A stretch of DNA of 64,000 nucleotides. Origin: Budorcas taxicolor. Taxonomy: Eukaryota; Chordata; Mammalia; Artiodactyla; Bovidae. A program made the position numbers and the translations under genes. The notes beneath the pieces were generated by a model, which saw only the letters and a list, made by a program, of their open reading frames with translations, had not been told where the DNA came from and searched no databases. Location of the stretch: assembly GCF_023091745.1 (NCBI RefSeq), contig NC_068922.1, positions 30,170,001-30,234,000 of the forward strand. The letters run 5' to 3'. Position 1 is the first letter of the stretch. Each line of letters begins with the position of its first letter. Below, piece after piece: positions 1 to 9,889 of the stretch.

Positions 1-1028
1 ATTTGTCTAAATATGACTTCCTTGCTTGGAACCTAATCAAGAAATAATTCTTTAATGAATCCTTCTCTGATCTCCCATCTCTCAGCTTGTATTACATGCT
101 ATCTTGTAACCCTAACCATAAGCACCTTGACTGCAGAGCTTCTGTCTGGTTCATATTCATAACCATAGAATATAGTGTCAGCTCATAGTGGTTGTTCAAT
201 CAATTAAATGGTCAAAATGTAATATGTGGTTACATTATTACCATATAAAGGATCACTACTTTTGAACACCATGACTACTGGCTTTGAAATTATCTACATC
301 AGTCTTGCACTAACGTGTTGACAGTGAATTTTTACCCATTCTAAAATAGAAAATAGTTGTAAGAAAGAACTATGTGCTCACTAGAAACTTTAGGATTTAA
401 AAATAAAAATTGGAGGGAATACTTGAAAGATATTTAAGTGTCTTAAAATAACTCTTTGAGTGGTTAAGAAACATTATGTGGTTAAGAAAATTCTCTTGCA
501 GAATGATCATGCATCCCTTACAAGGAAATATGTGTATTACCATAAAAGATGCACTGTGATTGAAGCAAGAAATAAGTTCCACCTATACTACTCACTGTTT
601 AGAATAATGAGCTAATCCCCACAGTTTGCCTTTGAAAAGGACAGAAAAAGTGTTGGGAACTGCATTGTTTGAAGAAATGAGCTGCCTGTACTTAAATAGC
701 TATAGGATTGTTTTACCTTAAAGAAAACCTAGGGTATTTCTCCACAAATTTAAGTTCTTTGACTTACCATCTTAGAAAAGGTAGAGCAAACATTCTTATT
801 TTTTCTCTCTCAAAATGTGAATACTGTGTAGTTCTAAAGCCTCCTTCAAACAGCTGAAAGTCAGATGTTGGAAAAATCTCATGACCAAGTTCTATTATAC
901 TCAGTGTGAGATGATATTAGTACGTGTAGAGTTACAGTCCATTTAAGAGCATACTAGTCTAAACCAATTGATTCACACATACACACATACACGCACAAGT
1001 GACAGAAAGTTGAAAACAATTTAAATCT
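1..1028. other. Unassigned AT-rich sequence
   Basis: No repeat family or coding signal was recognised. There is a short CA-rich tract at about 976-998 just before the BovB. The only open frames are short and have no protein-like composition. Confidence 0.5.
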
Positions 1029-3055
1029 CATTCAGTTCCATTCAGCTGCTCAGTCGTGTCCGACTCTTTGCGACCCCATGAACCGCAGCACGCCAGGCCT
1101 CCCTGTCCATCACCAGCTCCCGGAATCCACCCAAACCCATGGCCATTGTGTCAGTGATGCCATCCAGCCATCTCATCCTCTGTCGTTCCCTTCTTCTCCT
1201 GCCCCCAATCCCTCCCAGCATCAGGGTCTTTTCAAATGAGTCAGCTCTTCGCATGAGGTGGCCAAAGTATTGGAGTTTCAGCTTCAACATCAGTCCTTCC
1301 AATGAACACCCAGGACTGATCTCCTTTAGGACGGACTGGTTGGATCTCCTTGTATCCAAGGGACTCTCAGGAGTCTTCTCCAACACCACAGTTCAAAAGC
1401 ATCAATTCTTCAGCGCTCAGCTTTCTTTGTAGTCCAACTCTCATATCCATACATGACTACTGGAAAAACCATAGCCTTGACTAGACGGACCTTTGTTGGC
1501 AAAGTAATGTCTCTGCTTTTGAATATGCTGTCTAGGTTGGTTATAACTTTCCTTCCAAGGAGTAAGCATGTTTTAATTTCATGGCTGCAGTCACCATCTG
1601 CAGTGATTTTGGAGCCCAGAAAAATAAAGTCAGCCACTGTTTCCACTGTTTCCCCATCTATTTGCCATGAAGTGATGGGACTAGATGCCATGATCTTCGT
1701 TTTCTGAATGTTGAGCTTTCAGCCAACTTTTTCACCCTCCTCTTTGACTTTCAAGAGGCTCTTTGGTTCCTCTTCACTTTCTGCCATAAGGATGGTATCA
1801 TCTGCATATCTGAGGTTATTGATATTTCTCCCAGCAATCTTGATTCCAGCTTGTGCTTCATCCAGCCCAGCATTTCTCATGATGTACTCTGCATATAAGT
1901 GAAACAAGCAGGGTGACAATATACGGCCTTGACGTCTCCTTTTCCTATTTGGAACCAGTCTGTTGTTCCATGTCCAGTTCTAACTGTTGCTTTCTGACCT
2001 GCATACAGGTTTCTCAAGAGGCAGGTCAGGTGGTCTGGTATGCCCATCTTCAGAATTTTCCACAGTTTATTATGATCCACACAGTCAAAGGCTTTGGCAT
2101 AGTCAAGAAAGCAGAAATAGATGTTTTTCTGGAACTCTCTTGCTTTTTCCATGATCCAGCGGATGTTGGCAATTTGATCTCTGGTTTCTCTGTCTTTTCT
2201 AAAACCACCTTGAACATCTGGAAGTTCACGGTTCACGTATTGCTGAAGCCTGGCTTGGAGAATTTTGAGCATTACTTTACTAGCATGTGAGATGAGTGCA
2301 ATTGTGCAGTAGTTTGAGCATTTTTTGGCATTGCCTTTCTTTGGGATTGGAATGAAAACTGACCTTTTCCAGTCCTGTGGCCACTGCTGAGTTTTCCAAA
2401 TTTGCTGGCATATTGAGTGCAGCACTTTCACAGCATCATCTTTCAGGATTTGAAATAGCTCAACTGGAATTCCATCACCTCCACTAGCTTTGTTCATAGT
2501 AATGCTTTCTGAGGCCCACTTGACTTCACATTCCAGGATGTCTGGCTCTAGGTGAGTGATCGCACAATTGTGATTATCTGGGTTGTGAAGATCTTTTTTG
2601 TACAGTTCTTCTTTGTATTTTTGCCACCTTTTCTTAATATTTTCTGCTTTGTTAGGTCCAGACCATTTCTGTCCTTTATCATGCCCTTCTTTGCATGAAA
2701 TATTCCCTTGGTATCTTTAATTTTCTTGAAGAGATCTCTAGTCTTTCCCATTCCATTGTTTTACTCTATTTCTTTGTATTGATCACTGAGGAAGGCTTTC
2801 TTATCTCTCCTTGCTATTCTTTGGAACTCTACATTCAAATGGGTATATCTTTCTTTTTCTCCTTTGCTTTTTGCTTCCTTTCTTTTCACAGCTATTTGTA
2901 AGGTCTCCTCAGACAGCCATTTTGCTTTTTTGCATTTCTTTTTCTTGGGGATGTTCTTGATCCCTGTCTCCTGTACAATGTCACTAACCTCTGTCCATAG
3001 TTCATCAGGCACTCTCTCTATCAGATCTAATCCCTTAAATCTATTTCTCACTTCC
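1029..3055 (-). mobile_element. BovB LINE (RTE clade), 5'-truncated, copy 1
   Basis: On the minus strand this runs from the middle of the BovB reverse-transcriptase ORF to the element's 3' end. The left edge holds the inverted tail (ttcagttccattcag) followed by the conserved cagtcgtgtccgactctttg block. The right edge stops near 3055, inside the region just upstream of the RT domain, so the 5' third of a full-length (about 3.1 kb) element is missing. Such 5' truncation is normal for target-primed reverse transcription. No clean target-site duplication could be read, so the edges are good to a few bases. The long high-similarity blocks shared with the copies at 23881, 26480 and 39126 confirm the family. 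Confidence 0.95.
1042..3055 (-). pseudogene. Broken BovB reverse-transcriptase/C-terminal ORF
   Basis: This remnant belongs to the LINE polyprotein that primes reverse transcription at a nicked chromosomal target. Reading the minus strand, 2497-1877 carries the RT fingers/palm region, with NKASGGDGIP, a FIPIPKKGNAK block and an LDYAKAFDCVDH block. A two-base loss near 1929-1931 (gacgtctcc where the family has gacgtactcc) shifts the frame. The catalytic YADD box follows in the new frame at 1797-1808. An in-frame TGA at 1719-1721 then interrupts VGLKL. The C-terminal part continues at 1691-1410 and 1389-1042 ([11 protein letters not shown] is absent or degraded here, while [12 protein letters not shown] is present). 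It is not a functional gene. The same TGA occurs in the copy at 26480 (see findings). Confidence 0.9.
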
Positions 3056-3292
3056 TTATTAATAACAAATAAAAGCACTTTATAATAATATGATAAAACT
3101 CTTCATCTATTTGTTACCCCTTACTATTAAAAAAAAAATTATACTGCTGACAATTGGCTATACATCATAGACTCTTGGTGAGTGTGAGAAATGATATGCA
3201 CTCTCTCTAGGAGAGATCCTGGCTATGGGTATGTATATTACCTTTAAAAGTTCTACGCTTACCCAGTAAGAGCCCTTTAATAAATTCTTGCT

Positions 3293-3648
3293 AAGAGAAT
3301 ATACAGAAATTCATGGGCTTCCCTGGTAGCTCAATTGGTAAAGAATTCACCTGCCATGCAGGAGACCCTGGTTTAATTTCTTGGTTTGGAAGATCTGTTG
3401 GAGAAGGGATAGGCTACCCACTCCAGTATTCTTGGGTTTCCCTGGTGGCTCAGCTGGTAAAGAATCTGTCTGCAATGCAGGAGACCTGCGTTTGATCCCT
3501 GGGTTGGGAAGATGCCCTGGAGAAGGGAATGGCTACCACTCCAGTATTCTAGCCTGGAGAATTCCATGGACTGTAGAGTCCATGGGGTCACAAAGAGTCA
3601 GACAGAATTGGGCAACTTTTACTTTCAAGAGAATATACAGAAACTCAT
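3293..3648 (+). mobile_element. Dimeric Bov-tA SINE with 22-bp target-site duplication
   Basis: The body is 3315-3626. It begins gggcttccctggtagctcaa (tRNA-Glu-derived head), passes into a Bov-A segment, restarts with a second tRNA head near 3434 (ggtttccctggtggctcag) and ends in the BovB-derived tail (gtcacaaagagtcagacag, then ttttactttc). The flanking repeats at 3293-3314 and 3627-3648 (beginning aagagaatatacag) match at 21 of 22 positions, which is a clear retroposition signature. Two tRNA-head units in one insertion show that a dimeric template was copied in one event. Confidence 0.93.
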
Positions 3649-3679
3649 ACAAAATCCATGTGCAGATAATCCCATTATG

Positions 3680-4060
3680 TTTTTAAGATTGGAGTATAAT
3701 TGCTTTACAATGTTATGTTAGTTTCTTCTGTACAATGAAGTGAATCAGCTATAGGTATACATATATCCTGCCCCTCTTAAGCCTCCATCCCACTGTCTCC
3801 CTATCCCGTCCCTCTAGGTCATCACAGAGCTGAGCACCCTGTGCTATATAGGAGCTCCCCACTAGCCATTTTACACATAGCAGTGTATATATGTCAGTGG
3901 CTATTGTCTTAATTTGCCCTCTGCTCTCCTTCCCCTCTGTGTCTACAAGTCTTTTCTCTATGTCTGTGTCTCTATTCCTGCCCTGCAATTAGGTTCGTCA
4001 GTATCATTTTTCTAGATTCCATATGTATGTGTTAACATGCAATATTTGTTTTTCTGATGC
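3680..4060 (-). mobile_element. Artiodactyl L1 3' end fragment
   Basis: This is the inverted 3' UTR of a ruminant-type L1: ggagtataattgctttacaa, gtgaatcagctata, tctaggtcatcacagag and tttctagattccatatg follow in order. The same block recurs at 30862-31140 and 58925-59480 in the same orientation, and in sense orientation at 26290-26440. It is non-coding. Confidence 0.85.
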
Positions 4061-4321
4061 ACACTTTGAGGAAGGAAGGGATATTCACAGTTATTGGTGA
4101 GGGTGCCAGAAGTGACTCTCAGAGCTCCCCCGACCCCAGTCCCCACTGGTCTGCTTCTGCTCTTGGTCAATAAGCAATATGGGCCAGGATTTGCCTTTTC
4201 ATGTGGGATTCTTCATTTCTAGCCATGCTATTGCCTCCCGTTGAGATCTACTCCCTCCATTGCATATTAACCCCCAGTTCTCCTGTGTGGATGACCTCAT
4301 GGGTCATAGCACTCCTGGCTG
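4061..4321. other. Unassigned sequence
   Basis: No repeat or gene was recognised in this mixed-composition stretch between the L1 fragment and the LTR. It may be part of an old repeat too diverged to read. Confidence 0.3.
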
Positions 4322-4746
4322 GCTTATAAACAAGATGCATTGATTTCTCACAGCTCTGGAGACTGTAAGAATCTGCAAATTCTACGTCTGGTGAGGACCC
4401 TCTTCTTCACAGAGGGTAGCTTCTCACTCTATCCTCATGTGGTAGGAAGTGTGAGGGAGCTCCATGGAGTCTGGAACCTTTTTCTTTTTTTTTTTGACTG
4501 TGCAGCATACACAATCTCAGTTCTCTGACCAGAGATCAAACCTGTGCCCCTTGTAGTGGGTCTTAACCACTGAACCATCAGGCAAGTTCCTATGGAATCG
4601 CTTTTTAAAAGGGCACTGATCATACTCATGTGGGTTCCACCTTCATGACCTAATCATCTCCCAATTGCCCCTCTCCAGATGCCATCACATTCGGGGGTAG
4701 GTTTCAACATGTGACATTTGTGATGACACCAATATTCAGTCTCTAG
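4322..4746 (-). mobile_element. MaLR-type (MLT1/MST-like) solo LTR, split by a SINE
   Basis: This is an inverted LTR of the ERVL-MaLR group: cttataaacaagatgcattg and ttctcacagctctggagact, then (after the nested CHR SINE at 4479-4590) aaaagggcactgatcatact, ccttcatgacctaatcatct, catcacattcgggggtaggt and ttcaacatgtgaca. The same order of blocks is seen at 16437-16795. It is old, diverged, non-coding retroviral-like DNA with no internal genes. The exact subfamily is not assigned. Confidence 0.75.
4479..4590 (-). mobile_element. CHR-type tRNA-Glu SINE nested in LTR
   Basis: Inverted SINE: a poly-T run, then ctctgaccagagatcaaacc (inverted B-box area), tcttaaccactgaaccatca and ggcaagttcc (inverted head). 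It splits the MaLR LTR, so it inserted later. Confidence 0.8.
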
Positions 4747-5960
4747 TCCCTGGGCAGGAAGTGGCCTTGAGACCAGTTTGGCTTCTGTTCTCGTGGCCTG
4801 GGCAGAAGGATGTTGTCCTTCATCCCTTTTCTGGGTGACAGCTGAGGCAGATTGGAGGTTTCAAGATTAGGAACTACATGTCCGTCTCTACTGAGCCCTA
4901 TAGTGGACTGGAGGAAGCACAAAGGGCCCGTGGAAAAGTGGACATCAAAGTGTATTTTCTTAGTGTTCAAGACAAATGGCAGTCGATTCAACCTGGTGCT
5001 TCTGACAACTCTTACACTCCTAGGTCCTTGATCTAAGAGAGACTGTAATTAAAGATTTTTCTGCAATTATATTGATCTCTGAGAATGAGGCCGACTCCAC
5101 TCCTTTGCCCACCATATCATATGCAGACTATCTAACAGGCAGACATTCAAATTTGAAATGCGTTTTCAGGAAAATCTTTAAAATGATTCATCTTTCAATT
5201 TAAACAAAATTTGGGCCTAGGAATCCTAAAATAAAACAATTTCCGCACCCTCACAGCCTACTGTTTTCAAATAAATCTTCCCAGTTGTATCTGACAATTT
5301 TGTAGACCTTTCAGTATTCCAAGCACTTTTAGCATTCTACCAACATCTTAATTTTTTCTACTGTATTACAATAGAATAATTTATTTCCACATTATTCCTT
5401 ATTGTCATCAGAAATTTAAAATATCAGTTATCTGATTCTTACCTGTTTCAAATGAATCCAGATGTTCACCTACTGAAAGGGAGCCAGTTTTGTTTTTTTG
5501 TTTTTTTTTTTTGCGACCATAGATTTAACTTTGGAGAATAAATTTGGAACAATTCTGTAGGGACTATTGGTCACAGATGGCTGAGTGATAATAAATCCTC
5601 AGGTTGAGACACAGTCCTTCTGGATTGTAGCACTCGAACTGATTTTAATAATTCAAATTACTCTGCATCATCCAAGTAAACAAAATATATCTCTGGCCTA
5701 AGTCCTTCTTTTTTCCCCCCAAAAGATATATAATTAGCTTATGACATATTAACTTTTTCTTACTCTTAATTTCTTTCTTACTCTTAATTCAGTTCTTCAT
5801 CATCTCCTCCAGGAGTGTTTTTCCTTTCTTCCAAGCCATAAAGAGTTCAATCTCTTTCATCTTTTAAAATTATCCCCTTTCTTGTAGGAAACTTCCATTT
5901 ATATACCCAGGCTGAGTTTTTGTAATTCTCTTTCTTACTCATCATCATATTTGCCACATG
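4747..5960. other. Unassigned sequence with a poly-T run
   Basis: No gene or family was recognised with confidence. The region includes a T-rich tract at about 5491-5512 and a short T/C-rich run at 5708-5720. Confidence 0.4.
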
Positions 5961-6068
5961 GCTTACATATCTGAGCTCCTTAGAGGCAGGAACTGGTTTC
6001 TTAACAATTTTTGCATCTCTACAGTTTAGCAGAGTACCTGGTATACAATAGATGCTCAATAAAGAATG
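5961..6068 (+). mobile_element. L2 LINE 3' UTR fragment
   Basis: The run gagctccttagaggcaggaa, ctacagtttagcagagtacc and tgctcaataaagaatgaa has the diverged L2 3'-end layout (gagggcagg, then cccagcgcctagcac, then gctcaataaa). It is ancient and non-coding. Confidence 0.6.
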
Positions 6069-6119
6069 AAGTATAGTCCTTTCAGTGAGAGGTTGATATC
6101 AAGTCATTTACATCATCCA

Positions 6120-6238
6120 GTGAAGGACCTAATCACCTCCCCAAATCTCACCTAATACCATCACCTTTGGGGGTTAGGATTTCAACATATGAGTTTTGCA
6201 GGGCGGGGAGACATAAACATTCAAACCATAGAATTAAG
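6120..6238 (-). mobile_element. MaLR LTR fragment
   Basis: The blocks ggacctaatcacctcc, accatcacctttgggggtta and ggatttcaacatatgag match the inverted 5' part of an MLT1/MST-type LTR. Only about 120 bp survive. Confidence 0.65.
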
Positions 6239-6387
6239 AGATTATTTAACAGATTACCCTGTACCTCTTAAGAAAACACCAATATTAAAATCTTGACTTT
6301 GTGATCTACCCCTGTGTAGCTTTGGGATATATTTTGCCCTATTTACATAGCTTTTGCTGATTAATTTCCACTACCATATTTTTGCCT

Positions 6388-6490
6388 TTGGGGATAAATC
6401 CTATGTTCCTTTTATTCTTTGTAGTCTCAGCTTCTAACATAATGTGTGGCAAGTAGTTAAATCTCAATATACATTTGTTGACTAGATGAG
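6388..6490 (+). mobile_element. Possible L2-like fragment
   Basis: The sequence around gtctcagcttctaacataat and aatatacatttgttgact resembles a worn L2 3' end. Similarity is weak, so this is tentative. Confidence 0.3.
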
Positions 6491-6742
6491 GTTACTATAG
6501 CTGGGGGAAAGATAGATTTCACAGCTCATTCTTGACTATATACTATTCTAAGCATTTCCGTGCTTCTTCTTATGGTCTTCCCTTTCAGTGACAACTAAGC
6601 AGCATTCTGGTTGTAAGAAACTGTAACCTGGTAAAAACATGGTCATGCAACAGTGCTTTTCTGTTGCTGTGACAGTATCTGTAATGCTCATCTCTAGGTT
6701 TTGATTAGAGTAAGAGATACAGAATAAGCCATTAGACATGTC

Positions 6743-7123
6743 ACCTAGTGCAGGGGTCACCAACCCCTGGACCATGAATCAGTACTTCCTGTCAGCTCAG
6801 CAGCAGCTACATTAGACCAGAAATAAAGTGCACAATAAATGTAATGTGCTTGATCAATGTTACGTGGCAGCCTGGATGGGAGGGGAGTTTGGGGGAGAAT
6901 GGATACATGTACATGTATGGCTGAGTCCCTTTGCTGTCCACCTGAAACTATCTCAACATTGTTAATTGGCTATACTCCAATATAAAATAAAAAGTTAAAA
7001 AAAGTGCAATGTGTTTGAATCATCCCCAATCCATCCCCCCTGCCACCCCCTGGTCCATGGAAGAATTATCTTCCATAAAATTGCTCCCAGGTGCCAAAAA
7101 GGTTGGGGACCTCTGACCTAGTG
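6743..7123 (+). mobile_element. Non-autonomous hAT-Charlie DNA transposon (MER1-like), carrying an L1 insert
   Basis: The element body is 6751-7115. It begins CAGGGGTCACC and ends GGGGACCTCTG, forming imperfect terminal inverted repeats of hAT type. The exact 8-bp duplication acctagtg flanks it at 6743-6750 and 7116-7123, the length expected for hAT transposition. No transposase ORF is present, so mobility would have needed an autonomous relative. The strand given is arbitrary. An L1 3' end interrupts it at 6854-7008. The family name is from recognition of the terminal sequence and is less certain than the hAT assignment. Confidence 0.88.
6843..7019 (+). mobile_element. Young artiodactyl L1 3' end nested in the hAT element
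   Basis: A 5'-truncated L1 of about 155 bp ending ctatactccaatataaaata then an A-rich tail. The hAT sequence continues on both sides, and the diverged duplication aatgtgcttga (6843-6853) / aatgtgtttga (7009-7019) marks the target site. A closely similar copy sits at 52373-52550. Confidence 0.88.
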
Positions 7124-7807
7124 GACTTTTTGGGTGGCCTTCATTATCTAAGGCAGATTCAATGTCAAGTCATAAAATGACGAGCATATGGTCTTATTAT
7201 TAGTTCTCTCTGGAATTCATCTCTTTATATATGACAAAAATCTGTTACTAGTATTTCTCGAGCCAAAGAGTCTCTGTAACCTATAAATTTAAATCGGATC
7301 TTGACTGTAATATATGCCTCCTGTAGGTAGAAAAGATGTTCCTATTCACACTGGTACAGTTTCTTTGGATTATGATTCTCACTGTCACATTTTTTTAAAT
7401 AAAATGTTTTAATTTTCTTTCATCAGAGCACTGCAAGCTTTATTTTTAGGACTAAAGATCTAATTTCAACAGGATATGTTTAGAACGCTCATGTACTGGC
7501 TTTCCGAAAACATTGAGTTTCATCTTATTATGAAAAGTGTAAACAGGTTATAGCTCAGAAACAGGTGCTAGAGCACTCAGCTTTTTGAACTTCACAGGGA
7601 TGTCTTCCAGCAGCGCACAGCAGACTGTTCACATGTGATTTCACATAACTCTGCACTTAAATCTCATATCTTTCTGTCATTTTACCCCCTTTGTTAGCTG
7701 GCAGGACACAACATAAACTAAATTCATATGTTAAATAAAAAAAGCAGCCTCTTCCCAATTTTGTCAACGTTTTCCAAAGGAAACCACATGTCAAACTAAG
7801 CAGAGTG
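7124..7807. other. Unassigned sequence
   Basis: AT-rich with no recognised repeat or gene. There is no sustained reading frame with protein-like composition. Confidence 0.4.
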
Positions 7808-8020
7808 AAAACTGAAAGTGTTAGTCACTCAGTGGGGACTGACTCTTTGTGACCCCATGGACTGTAGCTTGCCAGGTTCCCCTGTCCACGGGAATTCTCC
7901 AAGCAAGAACACTAGAATGGGTTGCCATGCCCTCCTCCAGGGTATCTTCCTGACCCAGGGATTGAACCTGGGTCTCCTGCGTTGCAGGCGGATTCTTTAC
8001 CATCTGAGCCAGGGAAGGCC
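7808..8020 (-). mobile_element. Bov-tA SINE
   Basis: Inverted copy: tgactctttgtgaccccatg (BovB-related tail part), then cccagggattgaacctgggt and ttctttaccatctgagcca (tRNA head). The head ends near 8020. No unambiguous target-site duplication was found. Confidence 0.9.
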
Positions 8021-8116
8021 ATGCAAAGGAAATCTTCAAAGGAAAATTTTCACCAGCAATGGCGATTCAGTATAATAAAAGTGCGCCCTCCTCATTTTAA
8101 AATTTACATGCCATTA

Positions 8117-8230
8117 ATTTTTTTGTTGGCCAATCAGCGTGTGAGAACCCAGTTCCCAGACCAGGGATCGAACTCTGCACCCTAGCATTGGGAGCTCAGA
8201 GTCTTAACCACTGGACACCAGGCAAGTCCC
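8117..8230 (-). mobile_element. CHR-type tRNA SINE
   Basis: A T-rich start, then cccagaccagggatcgaact, gagtcttaaccactggacac and caggcaagtccc, the inverted CHR head. Confidence 0.8.
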
Positions 8231-8245
8231 CACCCCCTCTTCCGT

Positions 8246-8300
8246 AATAACATTTACTGAGCATCTACTAAGTGCTACATACTATTCAAAGGCCAAGAGT
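8246..8300 (-). mobile_element. Possible MIR/L2 fragment
   Basis: The block acatttactgagcatctact resembles the inverted MIR/L2 core (catttattgagcac). It is too short to assign firmly. Confidence 0.35.
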
Positions 8301-8559
8301 GCAATTGTAAATACTATAGGCGAGATCCCACAACTCATAACACTTGCATTGTGAAGGAAGGATATGAGTAAGTAACCAACCAAACAAATAATGAAACAAC
8401 CAAACAACAAGTCTTTATTGCTAATGACAACATAACACGTGCCAGATAGAGAATGATCTAGGGCTGGGTGCATAGAGAATGTGTGGTAGTTAGTGTAATG
8501 ACATTCTGTTTTTAATGCTTGTTATTCAAAAGCATTTAAAAGAGATTTACTGATATTAT

Positions 8560-9460
8560 AACATTCCACACATAAAAATGAAAATGTATTTCTAAAAAGT
8601 AAGGACATTATACCATATAGGCAAAACACTATAACATTATCATACTTAATAAAATTAATAATTATTCCCTAGTGCTATCTAATAGTCAATCCACATTTAA
8701 ATTTACCCAATCATTTCCTGAATGTCCTTCACAGTTGGTTTGTATGAACATTATTGAATCCAGGGCCACATATTGAATTTCATAAGTCTCTTTTGATCAA
8801 AGAAATAATTCTTGACACAGGAACCTAACTTTACCTAGTTGAATATTCTACCATTTGGACATTGCCTCATTTCTTTCACATGGTGCCATTTAATTTTATA
8901 GTTTAATACCTTGTATTTCTGAAAACCTAGAATTTTGTTTCAAAGTTTTGATTAGACCAGGTTAAACATTTTTGTATAATGCACCATAAATGATGTTGTC
9001 TATTTCATAATGCATTATAGCTAGAACACATAATATCTGGTTGTCCTACTATTTTTTAAACTAAAAGTTGGCCATCAGATTAGGGAGAATTATTCAAGGC
9101 TGTAGCCTTGTCCCTTTATTGCACATTAAATTTTCCTTTTGCAATCAGGAAATAATCTGTGTGGTACACTTTGGCACCATATACACATCCATTTATTTAT
9201 TTATTTATTTATTTTTTAAATTTATTTTTACTTTATTTTACTTTACAATACTGTTTTGGTTTTGCCATACATTGACATGAATCCACCATGGGTGTACATG
9301 ACTTCCCAATCAACGCTTTGTGTAATGGTTTAAAAATCAATTTGCAATCCTTGTCTGAATACATATTTTCATTGGACTTTGAAAAATGGTGATTCTTCTT
9401 TAATTTTATCCTTCCTTCTCTGATTATTTGTTGGTCATTTTAAGTAAAGTAAAGGTTTTC
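8560..9460 (-). mobile_element. Ancient L1M 3' UTR
   Basis: Blocks such as cacagttggtttgtatgaac, ataagtctcttttgatcaaa, cacatggtgccatttaattt, taatatctggttgtcctact and aaaaatggtgattcttcttt follow the order of an inverted old mammalian L1 3' UTR. A younger L1 tail at 9188-9290 interrupts it. No coding content. Confidence 0.6.
9188..9290 (-). mobile_element. Ruminant L1 3' terminal fragment with (ATTT)n
   Basis: An (ATTT)n and poly-T tract followed by ctttacaatactgttttggt, tttgccatacattgacatga and atccacc, the inverted L1 3' end. The same end recurs at 50150-50236. Confidence 0.7.
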
Positions 9461-9889
9461 CTCATGAACTGGGGTCATATGGTAACTTCAAAATACAGAT
9501 CCTATTGAAAAGGCCAAGGTACATGCATTTAAGTTTTCTCTTTGATTTCTAATTTTCAAAGAAAAAACTGGCTTAATAACCAATGTAGAAGGCAGCAATG
9601 AGGTATTCCCTCCATTTTTTCCTTTTTTGGGGGTATTATTACAGAGTAATGGATTTTTACTGATTTAATGTTTTATCAAATATTCAACAATCATGTTATC
9701 TTATTCTTCTCAATGCTCAAAACTGTAAGAGTTTTGGCTTAAAACTGGCTTTTGAGTTCTTTCACCATAGCTTCATCATGGGATTGCTTAGGAAAAATTT
9801 TCATAGAGAAGAGAAAGAAATCACATCCTTAAAACGAAAAAAATTGGTAAGATGGACTTCTTTAAAAAAAACTAACAAATCTTTGCTTA
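9461..9889. other. Unassigned sequence
   Basis: AT-rich, with no recognised feature before the L1 that starts near 9890. The L1 may begin somewhat earlier but is unreadable there. Confidence 0.3.

Noticed and set aside
1139..1432. 97-codon plus-strand frame over the BovB, and similar frames on the antisense of the other BovB copies
   Set aside because: It lies antisense to the BovB C-terminal ORF and recurs wherever BovB occurs, so it is a shadow frame.
7808..8020. tRNA-like A and B boxes in the many Bov-tA and CHR copies (for example here)
   Set aside because: These are tRNA-Glu-derived SINE heads joined to SINE bodies, not functional tRNA genes. No intact cloverleaf with flanking terminator was seen.
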